Of a stretch of 64,000 bases of DNA, positions 27,088 to 36,519 are shown in pieces. The stretch is from Bacteroidales bacterium. Its GTDB lineage: Bacteria > Bacteroidota > Bacteroidia > Bacteroidales > Marinilabiliaceae. The notes beneath the pieces are model-generated. The model was not told the origin of the DNA, searched no databases, and worked only from the letters and a program-made list of their open reading frames with translations. The number at the start of each line of letters is the position of its first letter. Position 1 is the first letter of the stretch. The translations under genes were made by a program, and so were the position numbers. The DNA lies in assembly GCA_015061285.1 (NCBI GenBank), contig SUWW01000009.1:1-64000 (forward strand), given 5' to 3'.

Positions 27088-28527
27088 TTATCGATTCATA
27101 ATAGCGCCCTTGATTCCAAGGCCTTTATGTTCAAGTATCTCTACCTCTTGCAACTTAGCAGTCTTTTTAGTTGTTACATTGCCTGTGGTAATATACTCAA
27201 TGGCTGCTGCAGTGAGAGGCTCATCGTCAAAACCAATTTCTCCCATGTCGGAGTTTTGGTATTCATTTATAACATAATCTGGCGAGATACCTTTGGTAGG
27301 ATCGAATGTTTGGTCGTTTGCATTGTAGTATTCTGCAACAATAGGCGCTATCAGCCAGTTGTCGATGCTCTTGCTGAATACTCGAGTAGACACGCCGCGA
27401 GCATTTGTTTCAGTAAACAAATCAGGAGTCATTACGAACATTGTAGAGTTTTTACCACCTGTAGTATTACCAATTAGCGTAACATTCATATATGGCTTAA
27501 GCGCCATGATGGTAGCCTCTGAAGCGGAATAGGTACTGCGACCTGTAATTATTACAATGTCGCTAAGGTTGAGATTGTTAGAAACAGTTTTATCGAAAGT
27601 AACATTATTATTCTTACGCGAATATGCTTCGATGCTGCTCATAATCTCGTTGTATTTATAATACAATATCTCTTTCCCGCTTGTCACGTCAGCTTCTGGA
27701 GCAATAAGACTGCAAAGGTGTTGAAAAGCAGTCATAGCGCCACCCGTGTTGTAGCGCAAGTCGAGAATAAGTTTATTTACATTGTTCTCTTTGAAATACT
27801 GAAACGCCACATCAAGGTCTTCATCAAAATCTTCTATATAGCTGGTATACATAAGATAGCCGATATTATTACCATCTTTTTCGAAGGTTGTATAATTATA
27901 TACAGGATTTTCTGTCAACTCAATAGCAGTAAGAGCCACATCGTCAATTTGGGAATACCTACCTGCTGATGCATCATAGCGAAGCACACTGTAGGTAGCA
28001 CTTGTCTTGTTAATAAGGGATGAATAATTAGATTCCGTCATATACTCGCCATCTACTTTATACACCACATCGCCACGACGAATTCCACCCTCTTTGGCAG
28101 GCGAATCTGGATAAACAAGGTTTATAATGGCACCTATGTGTTTATCATCATCTATATATGTAAGGATTATATCCCAACCCATTGTGGTGCTGATGCCCGA
28201 GAGTTCATTTTCGGTTTCGTTAGCGTCGTCGGAGATAAAACTGAATCTATCTTTATCCGAGAGAATATTGTAGAAATACTCTTCAGTGTCGGTTTGCGTT
28301 CGATAATCTATTTTAGGATCTGAGTACTTTACTGTATCGTTGAACATCTCTTTGTTCCAATAGTAATAGTTACTCATGATGCTATAGACAAAATAATTAG
28401 CTTCAAGGGTTTCATCGCTAATAGATTCTTCGATTTCGTTTTCTTCAGTATTGTCGCTATCGCTGTCTTTGCACGAAGCCAAAGCAACCATAGCCAAGGT
28501 AAGCATAGAATAAATAAGTTTTTTCAT
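27088..28527 (-). CDS. S41-family C-terminal processing peptidase, lipoprotein
   Basis: 479-residue lipoprotein protease. Lipobox A-L-A-S-C (Cys19) followed by an acidic linker (K-D-S-D-S-D). An N-terminal helical region leads to a PDZ domain (G-A-I-I-N-L-V-Y-P-D-S-P-A near residue 135) and the S41 catalytic domain. Catalytic Ser is in S-T-Y-S-A-S-E near residue 330 and Lys in T-T-G-G-K-N near residue 355. Likely in the periplasm or on the outer membrane. It leads an operon with the small RHH gene. Confidence 0.9.
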   Translation of the reverse strand: MKKLIYSMLTLAMVALASCKDSDSDNTEENEIEESISDETLEANYFVYSIMSNYYYWNKEMFNDTVKYSDPKIDYRTQTDTEEYFYNILSDKDRFSFISDDANETENELSGISTTMGWDIILTYIDDDKHIGAIINLVYPDSPAKEGGIRRGDVVYKVDGEYMTESNYSSLINKTSATYSVLRYDASAGRYSQIDDVALTAIELTENPVYNYTTFEKDGNNIGYLMYTSYIEDFDEDLDVAFQYFKENNVNKLILDLRYNTGGAMTAFQHLCSLIAPEADVTSGKEILYYKYNEIMSSIEAYSRKNNNVTFDKTVSNNLNLSDIVIITGRSTYSASEATIMALKPYMNVTLIGNTTGGKNSTMFVMTPDLFTETNARGVSTRVFSKSIDNWLIAPIVAEYYNANDQTFDPTKGISPDYVINEYQNSDMGEIGFDDEPLTAAAIEYITTGNVTTKKTAKLQEVEILEHKGLGIKGAIMNR

Positions 28528-28549
28528 TGTAGCATTTGAAATTATTCGT

Positions 28550-28557
28550 CAAATGTA
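28550..28557 (-). promoter_or_regulatory. -7 box of the S41 protease gene
   Basis: TACATTTG on the minus strand, 22 bp before the ATG. Confidence 0.55.
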
Positions 28558-28591
28558 ATGAGATAAAGTATTGTGTAAGAATTTTTTTCTA

Positions 28592-30067
28592 TCAAATCTT
28601 ACCTAAAATCTGCATAGCGGCATTTCTTGCCGTTGCAAGGGCGACAGGAACACCGCCTCCAGCTTCTATCCAATGCCCTGCAAAAAGCAGGTTCCGAACA
28701 CCTTTTATTTTATTAGATACTGGTGATGGGGTTAACAAATTGCGTCGTGGCGACCAGCCTTGAGAACTCCCCCTGTAATTCATTGTGTATCTGTAGTATG
28801 TAGCTGGCGTTGTCAAATCGGACACTTCTATATCGTGTGCAAAATCGCTTCCAAAATATTTACAAAGACGACTAATAATTTCGTTCGTAAATTGTTGCTT
28901 AACTGCTATATATTTTTCGTAATTATCGCGCCGCAGATTAATCCAAAAATCGCCTTCGCGCGTAGGAAAATTCACATTCATGCTACAACAACCTTCAGGA
29001 GCGAGCGTATTATCATAGTTATACACATCAACCTCAACTTGCTGATATTCTGTTCCATCAGGTGATATAATATTTTCATTGATACGAAAGAAATGCGTCA
29101 CATCGGTCATCGGGCGACGAACGCCAAGCACAAGCATACAGTATGAATAGAAAATATCATCGTGGGCTGGCTTGCTCAATTTTGTCAATGATGACGGAAG
29201 ATATTGCTGCCCAATAGCACTAAAGGCTGTCCAATGCCAGTCGGCTGCCGAAATAACATAATCGGCGTCGGTCGATTCTCCATTTTCGAGTTCAAGGCCT
29301 ACAGCAACTCTATTCTCTATCCTTATTCTTTTGACCGCAGTATTCATTCGCAACTCACCTCCAGACGAATTGTAACTCTCTATAAGCTTTTGAGTTACCG
29401 CTTGCGAACCTCCCATAGGATAACCAGCCACACGTTTGGCAGCATAAGCTTGTGCAAACACAAGCACCGACAAGCCTATTTCATATTGATATAAGTTCAT
29501 AAGCGCATCGCGCAACCAAGGCGAGCAAAATTTATTTGCAAACGTCCGGTTCGTATATCGACTACTACGAGCTACAAAGACTAGCACTGGCAACAGACGC
29601 CACATGCGCATCTTTAGCGCTAAATCGTGCTTGAAATTACCATTGAACACTGGAGGCAGATAGTCGAGATGAGGCATCACCATTCGCACCCAACCCATCC
29701 AACGGCGTATAAGTTTTGCATCTTCGGGCGCATTCTCGAGCAAATAGCGCTCAAAACGGTCAATATCATTATAAAAAACAAACTCTTTGCCGCAAGCATC
29801 AAATCGAACCCGCTCATCGTGATAGACAAAATGCAAGGCATCAATATCTATTATTTCGCGCCAAAAAGCATTGAAAGAGATACCCTTAGCAGAGCCCAAA
29901 AGCCAATGTAGGCAGCCATTAAACGAATAGCGACCTCGATGCCAGCCCGTCATCAGCCCTCCCACAGAAGCCGAGCGCTCGTATATAGTAGTCTGCACTC
30001 CATGCTTCTGCAAATAAATGCCAGCCGCCAGTCCTGCCACTCCACTGCCTATAATATCTACTTTCAT
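28592..30067 (-). CDS. Phytoene desaturase-like FAD-dependent oxidoreductase
   Basis: 491-residue flavoprotein of the carotenoid desaturase/isomerase (CrtI/CrtN-like) family. The Rossmann motif I-G-S-G-V-A-G-L-A-A-G is near residues 5-15, Y-E-R-S-x-x-x-G-G follows, and the C-terminal FAD-binding G-H-W-I-E-A-G-G-G-V-P is near residue 470. The frame opens at a TTG (30070); the ATG at 30067 follows at once. No carotenoid genes are nearby, so the substrate is open. Confidence 0.87.
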   Translation of the reverse strand: MKVDIIGSGVAGLAAGIYLQKHGVQTTIYERSASVGGLMTGWHRGRYSFNGCLHWLLGSAKGISFNAFWREIIDIDALHFVYHDERVRFDACGKEFVFYNDIDRFERYLLENAPEDAKLIRRWMGWVRMVMPHLDYLPPVFNGNFKHDLALKMRMWRLLPVLVFVARSSRYTNRTFANKFCSPWLRDALMNLYQYEIGLSVLVFAQAYAAKRVAGYPMGGSQAVTQKLIESYNSSGGELRMNTAVKRIRIENRVAVGLELENGESTDADYVISAADWHWTAFSAIGQQYLPSSLTKLSKPAHDDIFYSYCMLVLGVRRPMTDVTHFFRINENIISPDGTEYQQVEVDVYNYDNTLAPEGCCSMNVNFPTREGDFWINLRRDNYEKYIAVKQQFTNEIISRLCKYFGSDFAHDIEVSDLTTPATYYRYTMNYRGSSQGWSPRRNLLTPSPVSNKIKGVRNLLFAGHWIEAGGGVPVALATARNAAMQILGKI

Positions 30068-30241
30068 CAAAAATGCTATGTTTGTATATCACAAAAATAT
30101 ACTACTAAAAACGTTTTACACACTACACTCGCGCAGTTATCATATTTCATATTGATAGTAAAAAATGCATAGCTAATTACAACTCATAAGTATTTAACTT
30201 GTTTTACTACTATTTTGTAATAATCATATCCACTAAAAACA

Positions 30242-30249
30242 TAAATTTG
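30242..30249 (+). promoter_or_regulatory. -7 box of the beta-barrel protein gene
   Basis: TAAATTTG, 44 bp before the ATG at 30294; a TTTG lies upstream at 30214, further than the usual spacing. Confidence 0.5.
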
Positions 30250-30293
30250 CAACCATAATTCAATTCAGAAAAAACATAAACACTAAATATTAC

Positions 30294-31019
30294 ATGATTA
30301 TGAGAACAATTAAGACAACTATTTTGATGGTATTAGCATTGCTTGGAGTGTCAACGTATACGATGGCGCAGGACGCAGAAGAGCGCGAAGCTTTTTCAGT
30401 CACACCAAGCGTTGATGTTGTAAACAAATACATATTTCGTGGTGCATATCAAGGAGGAGGAGCAAGCATACAGCCATCACTTTCGCTTGAATGGGGTTGC
30501 GGAATATCGCTTAGCGCGTGGGGAAGCACCTCAATAGCAGATTTTGGAAACAAAGAGATCGATCTATCAATCAGCTACAACATAGGTGGTTTCACCGCTT
30601 ACTTATACGACATGTGGTGGGAAGGCGAAGGCGCCAAATACGGACACTATAAAGACGACCATTATTTCGACCTCGAACTCGAATACTGCTTTGGCGAAAA
30701 AGTTCCACTAACCATTCTGTGGTCAACTTTCCTTTTCGGCGGCGAGTCCGCAGAACTTGACGAAGATGGCAAGCGCATGTATACCTCATACCTCAACTTG
30801 TCATACGATTTCGACGTAAAAGGCGTAGCTCTCACCCCATCGATTGGCATCAATCCGTGGAAGAGCCAAATGCATGACGAATTTGGCGTACTCGAAATAG
30901 GCCTAAAGGCGAGCAAAGAGATTGAATTAACAGATAAATTTTCGCTTCCACTTTTTACACAACTAATAATTTCACCAGCTTATGACGACGTGCACTTCGT
31001 TGTAGGATTGACATTCTGA
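30294..31019 (+). CDS. Outer-membrane beta-barrel protein, unknown function
   Basis: 241 residues with a signal peptide (ending Y-T-M-A) and amphipathic strands rich in aromatic residues, ending in F-V-V-G-L-T-F, a terminal Phe typical of outer-membrane barrels. The segment S-V-D-V-V-N-K-Y-I-F-R-G near residue 40 resembles small barrel families such as TorF-like porins. A second ATG at 30300 is possible. It stands alone between a divergent oxidoreductase gene and a small lipoprotein gene. Confidence 0.72.
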   Translation: MIMRTIKTTILMVLALLGVSTYTMAQDAEEREAFSVTPSVDVVNKYIFRGAYQGGGASIQPSLSLEWGCGISLSAWGSTSIADFGNKEIDLSISYNIGGFTAYLYDMWWEGEGAKYGHYKDDHYFDLELEYCFGEKVPLTILWSTFLFGGESAELDEDGKRMYTSYLNLSYDFDVKGVALTPSIGINPWKSQMHDEFGVLEIGLKASKEIELTDKFSLPLFTQLIISPAYDDVHFVVGLTF

Positions 31020-31183
31020 CGACTGTTTTATGTATAAATAATACTTAAATATCGTATACATATAAACAATATAAATAGCTGAAAATGTGCAACAAACAGA
31101 AACAGCCACTCTAATGCATTTATATACAATTGTTAAATATGTTTTTTACGATATTTTTGAGTATCAACGTATTCAATAAAGCG

Positions 31184-31191
31184 TAACTTTG
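31184..31191 (+). promoter_or_regulatory. -7 box of the small lipoprotein gene
   Basis: TAACTTTG, 62 bp before the ATG at 31254. Confidence 0.55.
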
Positions 31192-31253
31192 TGCTGTCAA
31201 AAAAATGACACAAGAACGATTACAAGATTTTATAATTATAAAACGCTCTAAAA

Positions 31254-31451
31254 ATGAAGAAGTTATTTGCAATCGCAGCTGTTGCTGCAATGTTTGTTGC
31301 TTGCTCAGGTAATTCTAACTCAGCATGTTGTAACGAAAAAGCATGCGCTGATTCTGCTGCTGTTGTAGCTGATTCTACCGCTGCTGATTCTGCTGCTGTT
31401 GCTGACTCAACTGTAGCTGATTCTGCTGCTGTTGAAAACGCTGCTGAATAA
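31254..31451 (+). CDS. Small Ala/Ser/Asp-rich lipoprotein
   Basis: 65 residues. A signal peptide with lipobox (F-V-A-C, Cys17) is followed by a Cys-Cys pair and then repeated A-D-S-A/T blocks to the end. The mature part has almost no basic or aromatic residues and is predicted disordered and acidic. Own promoter and own strong terminator, so it is a separate, probably well-expressed transcript. No family recognised; a periplasmic spacer or coat protein is possible. Confidence 0.75.
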   Translation: MKKLFAIAAVAAMFVACSGNSNSACCNEKACADSAAVVADSTAADSAAVADSTVADSAAVENAAE

Positions 31452-31498
31452 TCAGTAGAACAGCATAGCGCTGAAGACAGTGCTGAACTAAGCAATAT

Positions 31499-31531
31499 AA
31501 AGAGCCCCGATTCTTTGAGTCGGGGCTTTTT
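31499..31531 (+). terminator. Terminator of the small lipoprotein gene
   Basis: Eight-base arms AGCCCCGA/TCGGGGCT followed by T5, 50 bp after the stop. Confidence 0.9.
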
Positions 31532-31566
31532 ATGTACATATTTATACATAATTACCCTCACCAAAC

Positions 31567-34059
31567 ATGCTCGACATCAATCAATACAATTTGCCAGTGG
31601 CAGAAATTGTCGAAGAGACAAAAACAAAACTCAACGACAATAATGCTCTCATTATTACAGCACCTCCTGGAGCAGGAAAAAGCACATTACTTCCGTTAGC
31701 TCTACTCGATTGTCATTGTGCAAAAGGCAAAAAAATATTGATGCTCGAGCCTCGCCGACTTGCTGCACGCCAAATAGCCATACGTATGGCAGAAATGCTT
31801 GGCGAACCGATTGGTAAAACTGTAGGTTATCGCATTCGCTTCGAAACGAAAGTGTCGGCAGAAACTCGCATTGAAGTCCTTACCGAGGGCATTCTTACAC
31901 GTATGTTGCAATCCGACAACACATTGGAAGATGTTGGGATAGTCATTTTCGATGAATTCCACGAACGAAGTCTTTTTGCCGATGTTGCATTAGCGTTCAC
32001 TCGTGAATGTCAACAAATAGTACGGCCCGACTTGCGCATAATAATTATGTCGGCAACTATTGATGTGGAGAATCTATCGAACAAACTCAACGCTCCTATA
32101 ATAGAGAGCCAAGGTCGTATGCACAAAGTAGACATCAACTACTGCGATGAATGCGACGAGCGAACGGTTGCCGACGTTGCAGCCCACGTAATACGCGAAG
32201 CACATACAAAAGACAGCGGCGACATATTGGCATTTTTGCCTGGCGAAGCTGAGATCTCTCGCTGCGAAGAGCTTTTGCGAGGCAAATTGGGCGACACCAA
32301 AGTAATGCCACTCTATGGTATGCTTCCGCAAAACGCGCAAAGAGCAGCTATACTTCCAGACCCAAAAGGGAAACGGAAAATCGTATTAGCAACACCAATA
32401 GCCGAGACATCATTAACAATAGAGGGTGTAAGGATTGTTGTCGATTCTGGATTGTATCGTCGTCTGAGATTCGACCCTACATCAGGGCTATCACACTTGG
32501 AAACAGCTCGCATCTCGATGGATATGGCTACACAACGTACAGGACGCGCAGGACGATTGACCGAAGGCGTTTGTTACCGACTTTGGACCAAAGCCACCGA
32601 AGCCCGTATGCGACTTCATCGAGAGCCAGAGATTGTACAAGCAGATCTTAGTCAACTTGTGCTCGACCTCGCACGTTGGGGCGAAACTAATGCAGAAAAC
32701 ATGACGTGGCTAACTCCCCCACCCCGCGAAAATATCCTACAAGCCAAAGAACTACTCAACATGCTCGACGCCATCGACGACGACGACAGAATAACCGAAC
32801 ATGGATTAGAAATATCAAATTTGCCATGCCACCCTCGCATCGCACAAATGCTCCTTGCCGCCGAAGATGACGAACAAAAATCGCAAGCTTGCGACATTGC
32901 AGCTCTTATGGAAGAACGAGACCCTCTCGGACGCGAAGCTGGCATTGACATAAATATCCGCATTGAAGCTCTGCGTAGAAACAGAGCCCAACACCTACAT
33001 AATAGAAAACTCGACAGAATAGAAAAAATTGCCGAGCAATACCGAAAAATCATCGGAGCCGAAATCAACAACGAGCCTTTCGACAGTTATGTCACTGGCT
33101 ACTTGATAGCTGCTGCATACCCAGAACGAATAGCATCGGCACACGCAGGTAACAACGCACAATTCTTATTGTCGAATGGCAACCTTGCGCAAACATCACA
33201 CAACGACGACTTGGCACATGAACCTTGGCTCGCTATTTCGCATGTTGACGCCCGAGAAGGTGTCGGGAAAATATTTCTCGCCTCGCCTATAGACCCCACC
33301 GACCTTCGGAGTCACATACGCGAGCGCGATGTAGTAAAATGGGACAGAGAAACCAAAAGGGTTGTTGCAAATCACGAAATGCGCATCGGGAGACTGCTGC
33401 TGAACTCGAAACCTATCCACAATTGCAAACGCGAACTTATCGATAAGGCAATACTTACAGAACTGAAACTAAATGGCAAACAGATGCTAAACTTCGACAA
33501 TGTAGAGCAACTCCAAAACCGCATTGCATCGATAGCCATTTGGCACAATGACGAAGAGTGGCCACACGTCGACACCGATAATTTACTGGCATCGGTGGAC
33601 GATTGGCTATCTCCATACATACAACATGTGAACACTGCCGCCGACTTGGAAAAGATTGATATAAAGAGTATTATAACATCTTCACTTAGCTACGAACAGC
33701 AGCAAGCGCTTAACAAATTAGCACCCGAAAGCATAAAAGTGCCAAGCGGCTCAATGATACGCTTACAATATTTTGCCGATGGACGTCCGCCAATTTTAGC
33801 CGTTCGCCTACAAGAGATGTTCGGTTTGGCTGATACTCCAACGATTGACGGCGGTCGTATGCCCGTACTTATACATCTGCTTTCGCCTGGATTCAAAGCC
33901 GTACAAGTCACTCAAGACCTCAGAAGTTTTTGGAACAATGCTTATTTCGAAGTTCGCAAAGAGCTACGTATGCGCTACCCAAAGCATGTTTGGCCCGAAG
34001 ATCCATGGAACGAGCCAGCTATAAAAGGTGTAAAGAAGAAAACTCAACGATCTTCGTGA
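31567..34059 (+). CDS. hrpB: ATP-dependent DEAH-box helicase HrpB
   Basis: 830-residue superfamily 2 RNA helicase-like protein. Motif I A-P-P-G-A-G-K-S-T is near residue 32, motif II D-E-F-H-E-R-S near residue 125, motif III S-A-T near residue 164 and motif VI Q-R-T-G-R-A-G-R near residue 322. The helicase-associated region and the HrpB-specific C terminus follow (ending P-K-H-V-W-P-E-D-P, typical). Cellular role not established. The end overlaps the converging queH gene by 16 bp. Confidence 0.95.
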   Translation: MLDINQYNLPVAEIVEETKTKLNDNNALIITAPPGAGKSTLLPLALLDCHCAKGKKILMLEPRRLAARQIAIRMAEMLGEPIGKTVGYRIRFETKVSAETRIEVLTEGILTRMLQSDNTLEDVGIVIFDEFHERSLFADVALAFTRECQQIVRPDLRIIIMSATIDVENLSNKLNAPIIESQGRMHKVDINYCDECDERTVADVAAHVIREAHTKDSGDILAFLPGEAEISRCEELLRGKLGDTKVMPLYGMLPQNAQRAAILPDPKGKRKIVLATPIAETSLTIEGVRIVVDSGLYRRLRFDPTSGLSHLETARISMDMATQRTGRAGRLTEGVCYRLWTKATEARMRLHREPEIVQADLSQLVLDLARWGETNAENMTWLTPPPRENILQAKELLNMLDAIDDDDRITEHGLEISNLPCHPRIAQMLLAAEDDEQKSQACDIAALMEERDPLGREAGIDINIRIEALRRNRAQHLHNRKLDRIEKIAEQYRKIIGAEINNEPFDSYVTGYLIAAAYPERIASAHAGNNAQFLLSNGNLAQTSHNDDLAHEPWLAISHVDAREGVGKIFLASPIDPTDLRSHIRERDVVKWDRETKRVVANHEMRIGRLLLNSKPIHNCKRELIDKAILTELKLNGKQMLNFDNVEQLQNRIASIAIWHNDEEWPHVDTDNLLASVDDWLSPYIQHVNTAADLEKIDIKSIITSSLSYEQQQALNKLAPESIKVPSGSMIRLQYFADGRPPILAVRLQEMFGLADTPTIDGGRMPVLIHLLSPGFKAVQVTQDLRSFWNNAYFEVRKELRMRYPKHVWPEDPWNEPAIKGVKKKTQRSS

Positions 34060-34622
34060 GGTTGCATAGAAAATTCGCAGCCGCAATAAGTCTGATTGTA
34101 AAAATTATATTCACGAAGAAGTGCAGCACGACGCTCCGTGAGACCATCTTTACGCCAATTCTGTTGCCAATACGTAACACCTTCAGTCGATTCGGCATAA
34201 ACGCCAGCCTCGTCAATTTGCGCTTGACTTTTCCACCGCGACGAAGCCAATGTGGTAGTTATGCAGCCGTAGTGCATCTCACGCGCCTTAGCTGCCGTGA
34301 CCGCCATACGAAATTTGAAACATTTCAAGCATCGCGAACCACGCTCGGGCTCGTTTTCAAGTCCTTTGACAGCTTCAAGCCACGCTTGATGATTATATTC
34401 ACCTTCTATCCATTGCAATCCGAGTGCCTCCGCATGTCGACGGCTTTCGTCACGACGAATGGCATACTCTTCATAGGGATAAATATTCGGATTGAAATAG
34501 AAGATTGTCGGGCGAATCTCATGCTGGAGCATCCACTCGACAATAGCCCCCGAACAAGGCGCGCAGCATGCATGTAGCATAACAGGCTCTGAGGGCGGAA
34601 GTGTTAACGTTGGCTTTTTCAT
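34044..34622 (-). CDS. queH: Epoxyqueuosine reductase QueH
   Basis: Last step of queuosine synthesis: reduces epoxyqueuosine in tRNA. 192 residues with the QueH cysteine signature: H-A-C-C-A-P-C near residue 18, R-C-L-K-C-F near residue 98 and Y-C-G-C-E near residue 180, binding an Fe-S cluster and a metal. A -7 box lies directly before the ATG, so the mRNA may be leaderless. A second possible start is Met15. No other queuosine genes are in view. Confidence 0.93.
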   Translation of the reverse strand: MKKPTLTLPPSEPVMLHACCAPCSGAIVEWMLQHEIRPTIFYFNPNIYPYEEYAIRRDESRRHAEALGLQWIEGEYNHQAWLEAVKGLENEPERGSRCLKCFKFRMAVTAAKAREMHYGCITTTLASSRWKSQAQIDEAGVYAESTEGVTYWQQNWRKDGLTERRAALLREYNFYNQTYCGCEFSMQPHEDR

Positions 34623-34626
34623 AACG

Positions 34627-34634
34627 CAAAGTTA
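34627..34634 (-). promoter_or_regulatory. -7 box immediately before queH
   Basis: TAACTTTG on the minus strand ends 5 bp before the ATG, so transcription would begin at or next to the start codon. Confidence 0.5.
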
Positions 34635-34682
34635 CAAGGATAATTACGAGTTATGAGTTATGATATTCAATCCGTAGCATTT

Positions 34683-35885
34683 CTAATACAATAGTCCGAA
34701 AGTCCAAAGCGGAATGCGGTTGTGGTGGCCAACTTCAGTATCGTCGACAGCCAAATAGCTATTCGGAACATCTTTTATCTGCTCGAAAGTTTTATTCTTG
34801 CCGCCAACCTCGAATAGGTACATATTATCTACGTAAAAATCGCCACGCTTAGGATAGACCACATTAGCCACATTCGATAGCTGATTGAAAAAAAACGCTT
34901 CGCGCAACGTTCCTTTGTCGGCTACAATGGACAGCGCATACATAATATTGGTATTGTTGGGCAAGATTTTATCGGGCTTAGCAAGCTGCTTCATATTTTT
35001 AGACTCACTACACAACAAATTCAAGATGCCCGCACGCTCCAAGAAACCCAGCATACGCAAGCCCTGCTCTCTATTCGTTTCGAGCTGACGAAATAGTTCT
35101 GCCATATTAGGCGTCTGCGGCACACGCTCGGCCAGAATCATCATCATGCGCTCAACCTTCTGTATAGTAGGGTACGTAACCTCCTCTACCGCAGGCAAAT
35201 CTTCATTCAAAATCTGACGAATGACCGACTGCAAACGAAAATCGTACCCCACTGCATCGCGCTTGTAGAATGGATAATAACCACACTTCAAATACTTCTC
35301 GAAAAGCGGCTGAATTTTTACCTTGTCTGCATACGACACCGCAATAGCCTGATGACGATCAAGCAATTCTGGCAACGACACCGCCGCATCAACTTCGACG
35401 CCCTCAAACTGCATAAACTCTCTGAACGACAAACCATTAAGCGTATACACCACCTGACGACGCGACAAATCACCTTCGTTGTAGTCAATTTTCAACATCG
35501 AAGAACCAGTATACACAACATACAAATCGGGATATTCGTCGGTAATATTTTTTATCAGCGTCTGCCAATGCGGATACTTATGCACCTCATCAATAAAAAG
35601 ATGCGTTCCTCCGTGATTATAGTGATATTCAACAACTTCGGTAAGCGAATGCGTGGTAAACCAAAAATTATCGAGCGATATATACAACGCAGCATCCTGC
35701 AACGCACTCTCCTTTATGCGCTGCAACATAAGTGTAGTTTTCCCCACACCTCGCGCCCCTTTTATAGCTATCAGATGACTACTCCAATTAATCTTATCGA
35801 GTAAGTAGCGTCTAATTTTTGTATTTACAAGCCGCGCCAATCTCGAAGAGGTCTTATAGAGCGACTCAATTGTATTCTCTTCCAT
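34683..35885 (-). CDS. ATP-binding protein, AAA_14/DUF4143 type
   Basis: 400-residue ATPase. Walker A G-A-R-G-V-G-K-T-T is near residue 45, Walker B L-F-I-D-E-V-H near residue 97, and the sensor Y-T-G-S-S near residue 125. The C-terminal DUF4143 part carries the nuclease-like segment with F-E-V-G-G-K-N-K near residue 368. This family is abundant and often duplicated in Bacteroidales; its role is unknown. The tandem repeat at 35926-36018 lies upstream. Confidence 0.88.
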   Translation of the reverse strand: MEENTIESLYKTSSRLARLVNTKIRRYLLDKINWSSHLIAIKGARGVGKTTLMLQRIKESALQDAALYISLDNFWFTTHSLTEVVEYHYNHGGTHLFIDEVHKYPHWQTLIKNITDEYPDLYVVYTGSSMLKIDYNEGDLSRRQVVYTLNGLSFREFMQFEGVEVDAAVSLPELLDRHQAIAVSYADKVKIQPLFEKYLKCGYYPFYKRDAVGYDFRLQSVIRQILNEDLPAVEEVTYPTIQKVERMMMILAERVPQTPNMAELFRQLETNREQGLRMLGFLERAGILNLLCSESKNMKQLAKPDKILPNNTNIMYALSIVADKGTLREAFFFNQLSNVANVVYPKRGDFYVDNMYLFEVGGKNKTFEQIKDVPNSYLAVDDTEVGHHNRIPLWTFGLLY

Positions 35886-35925
35886 AATATCAGCTATTTA
35901 CAATAGCTACAAATATAAATAATTA

Positions 35926-36018
35926 GACTATACAAGATTGTTTTTAGACAAAAAAAAGACTGTACAAGATTGTTTTTTAGATAAAAAAAAGACTCTGCAA
36001 GATTGTTTTTGGACTATA
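35926..36018. repeat. 32-33-bp tandem repeat, three copies
   Basis: Units 35926-35957, 35958-35990 and 35991-36018 share GACT-x-T-x-CAAGATTGTTTTT and an A-rich tail. It sits in the 295-bp gap between the divergent ATPase and rpsO genes. Confidence 0.75.
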
Positions 36019-36120
36019 GAAAACACGAATTTATACTTACTCAAAAAGATTCAAAAGCAGCAGAATTGGCTCCTATATTTAGACAGAAGCAGAATTTTTG
36101 ATTTTTTAGAATAGAAACAC

Positions 36121-36150
36121 TTGTGAATGAGGCAAAAGAATGTACCTTTG
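36121..36150 (+). promoter_or_regulatory. Promoter of rpsO
   Basis: TTG at 36121-36123, a 19-nt spacer and TACCTTTG at 36143-36150; the leader is about 25 nt. Confidence 0.75.
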
Positions 36151-36180
36151 CGCCGCTTTATAAACATAATTATTACGAAT

Positions 36181-36450
36181 ATGTACCTGACAAAAGAAAA
36201 GAAGCAAGAACTCTTCGGCAATTACGGAAAGTCTAACACTGACACTGGTTCAGCAGAAAGCCAGATAGCATTGTTTTCATACCGTATTGCTCACTTGACG
36301 GATCACCTCAAGGAAAACAAGAAGGATAAAAACACAGGTTTCGCATTGCGTAAGTTGATTGGTAAACGTCGTGCTTTGCTCGACTATCTCAAAGACCGCG
36401 ATATTAATCGTTATCGTGCAATTATTGAGAAACTCAACCTTCGTAAGTAA
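36181..36450 (+). CDS. rpsO: 30S ribosomal protein S15
   Basis: 89 residues, exactly the family length, with the conserved core T-G-S-A-E-S-Q-I-A and the C-terminal R-R-A-L-L-D-Y-L-K. Binds 16S rRNA in the central domain. The frame is open from 36127, but that extension would cover the promoter, so ATG 36181 (M-Y-L-T-K-E-K-K) is the start. Monocistronic with its own promoter and terminator. Confidence 0.98.
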   Translation: MYLTKEKKQELFGNYGKSNTDTGSAESQIALFSYRIAHLTDHLKENKKDKNTGFALRKLIGKRRALLDYLKDRDINRYRAIIEKLNLRK

Positions 36451-36474
36451 TCTGAAACGCTTCGAAAAGAGACG

Positions 36475-36505
36475 AACCTTGATCAGCAATGGTCAAGGTT
36501 TTTTT
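36475..36505 (+). terminator. Terminator of rpsO
   Basis: Arms AACCTTGA/TCAAGGTT, extended inside by a G-U and a G-C pair, followed by T7; it lies between converging genes. Confidence 0.85.
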
Positions 36506-36519
36506 GTATATAATAAAAA

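Noticed and set aside
35926-36018. Tandem repeats as a possible CRISPR array
   Set aside because: Copies adjoin directly with no unique spacers, and no cas genes are present.
36127-36180. Extended start for S15
   Set aside because: The extension covers the promoter -7 box; the 89-residue product from 36181 is the family length.
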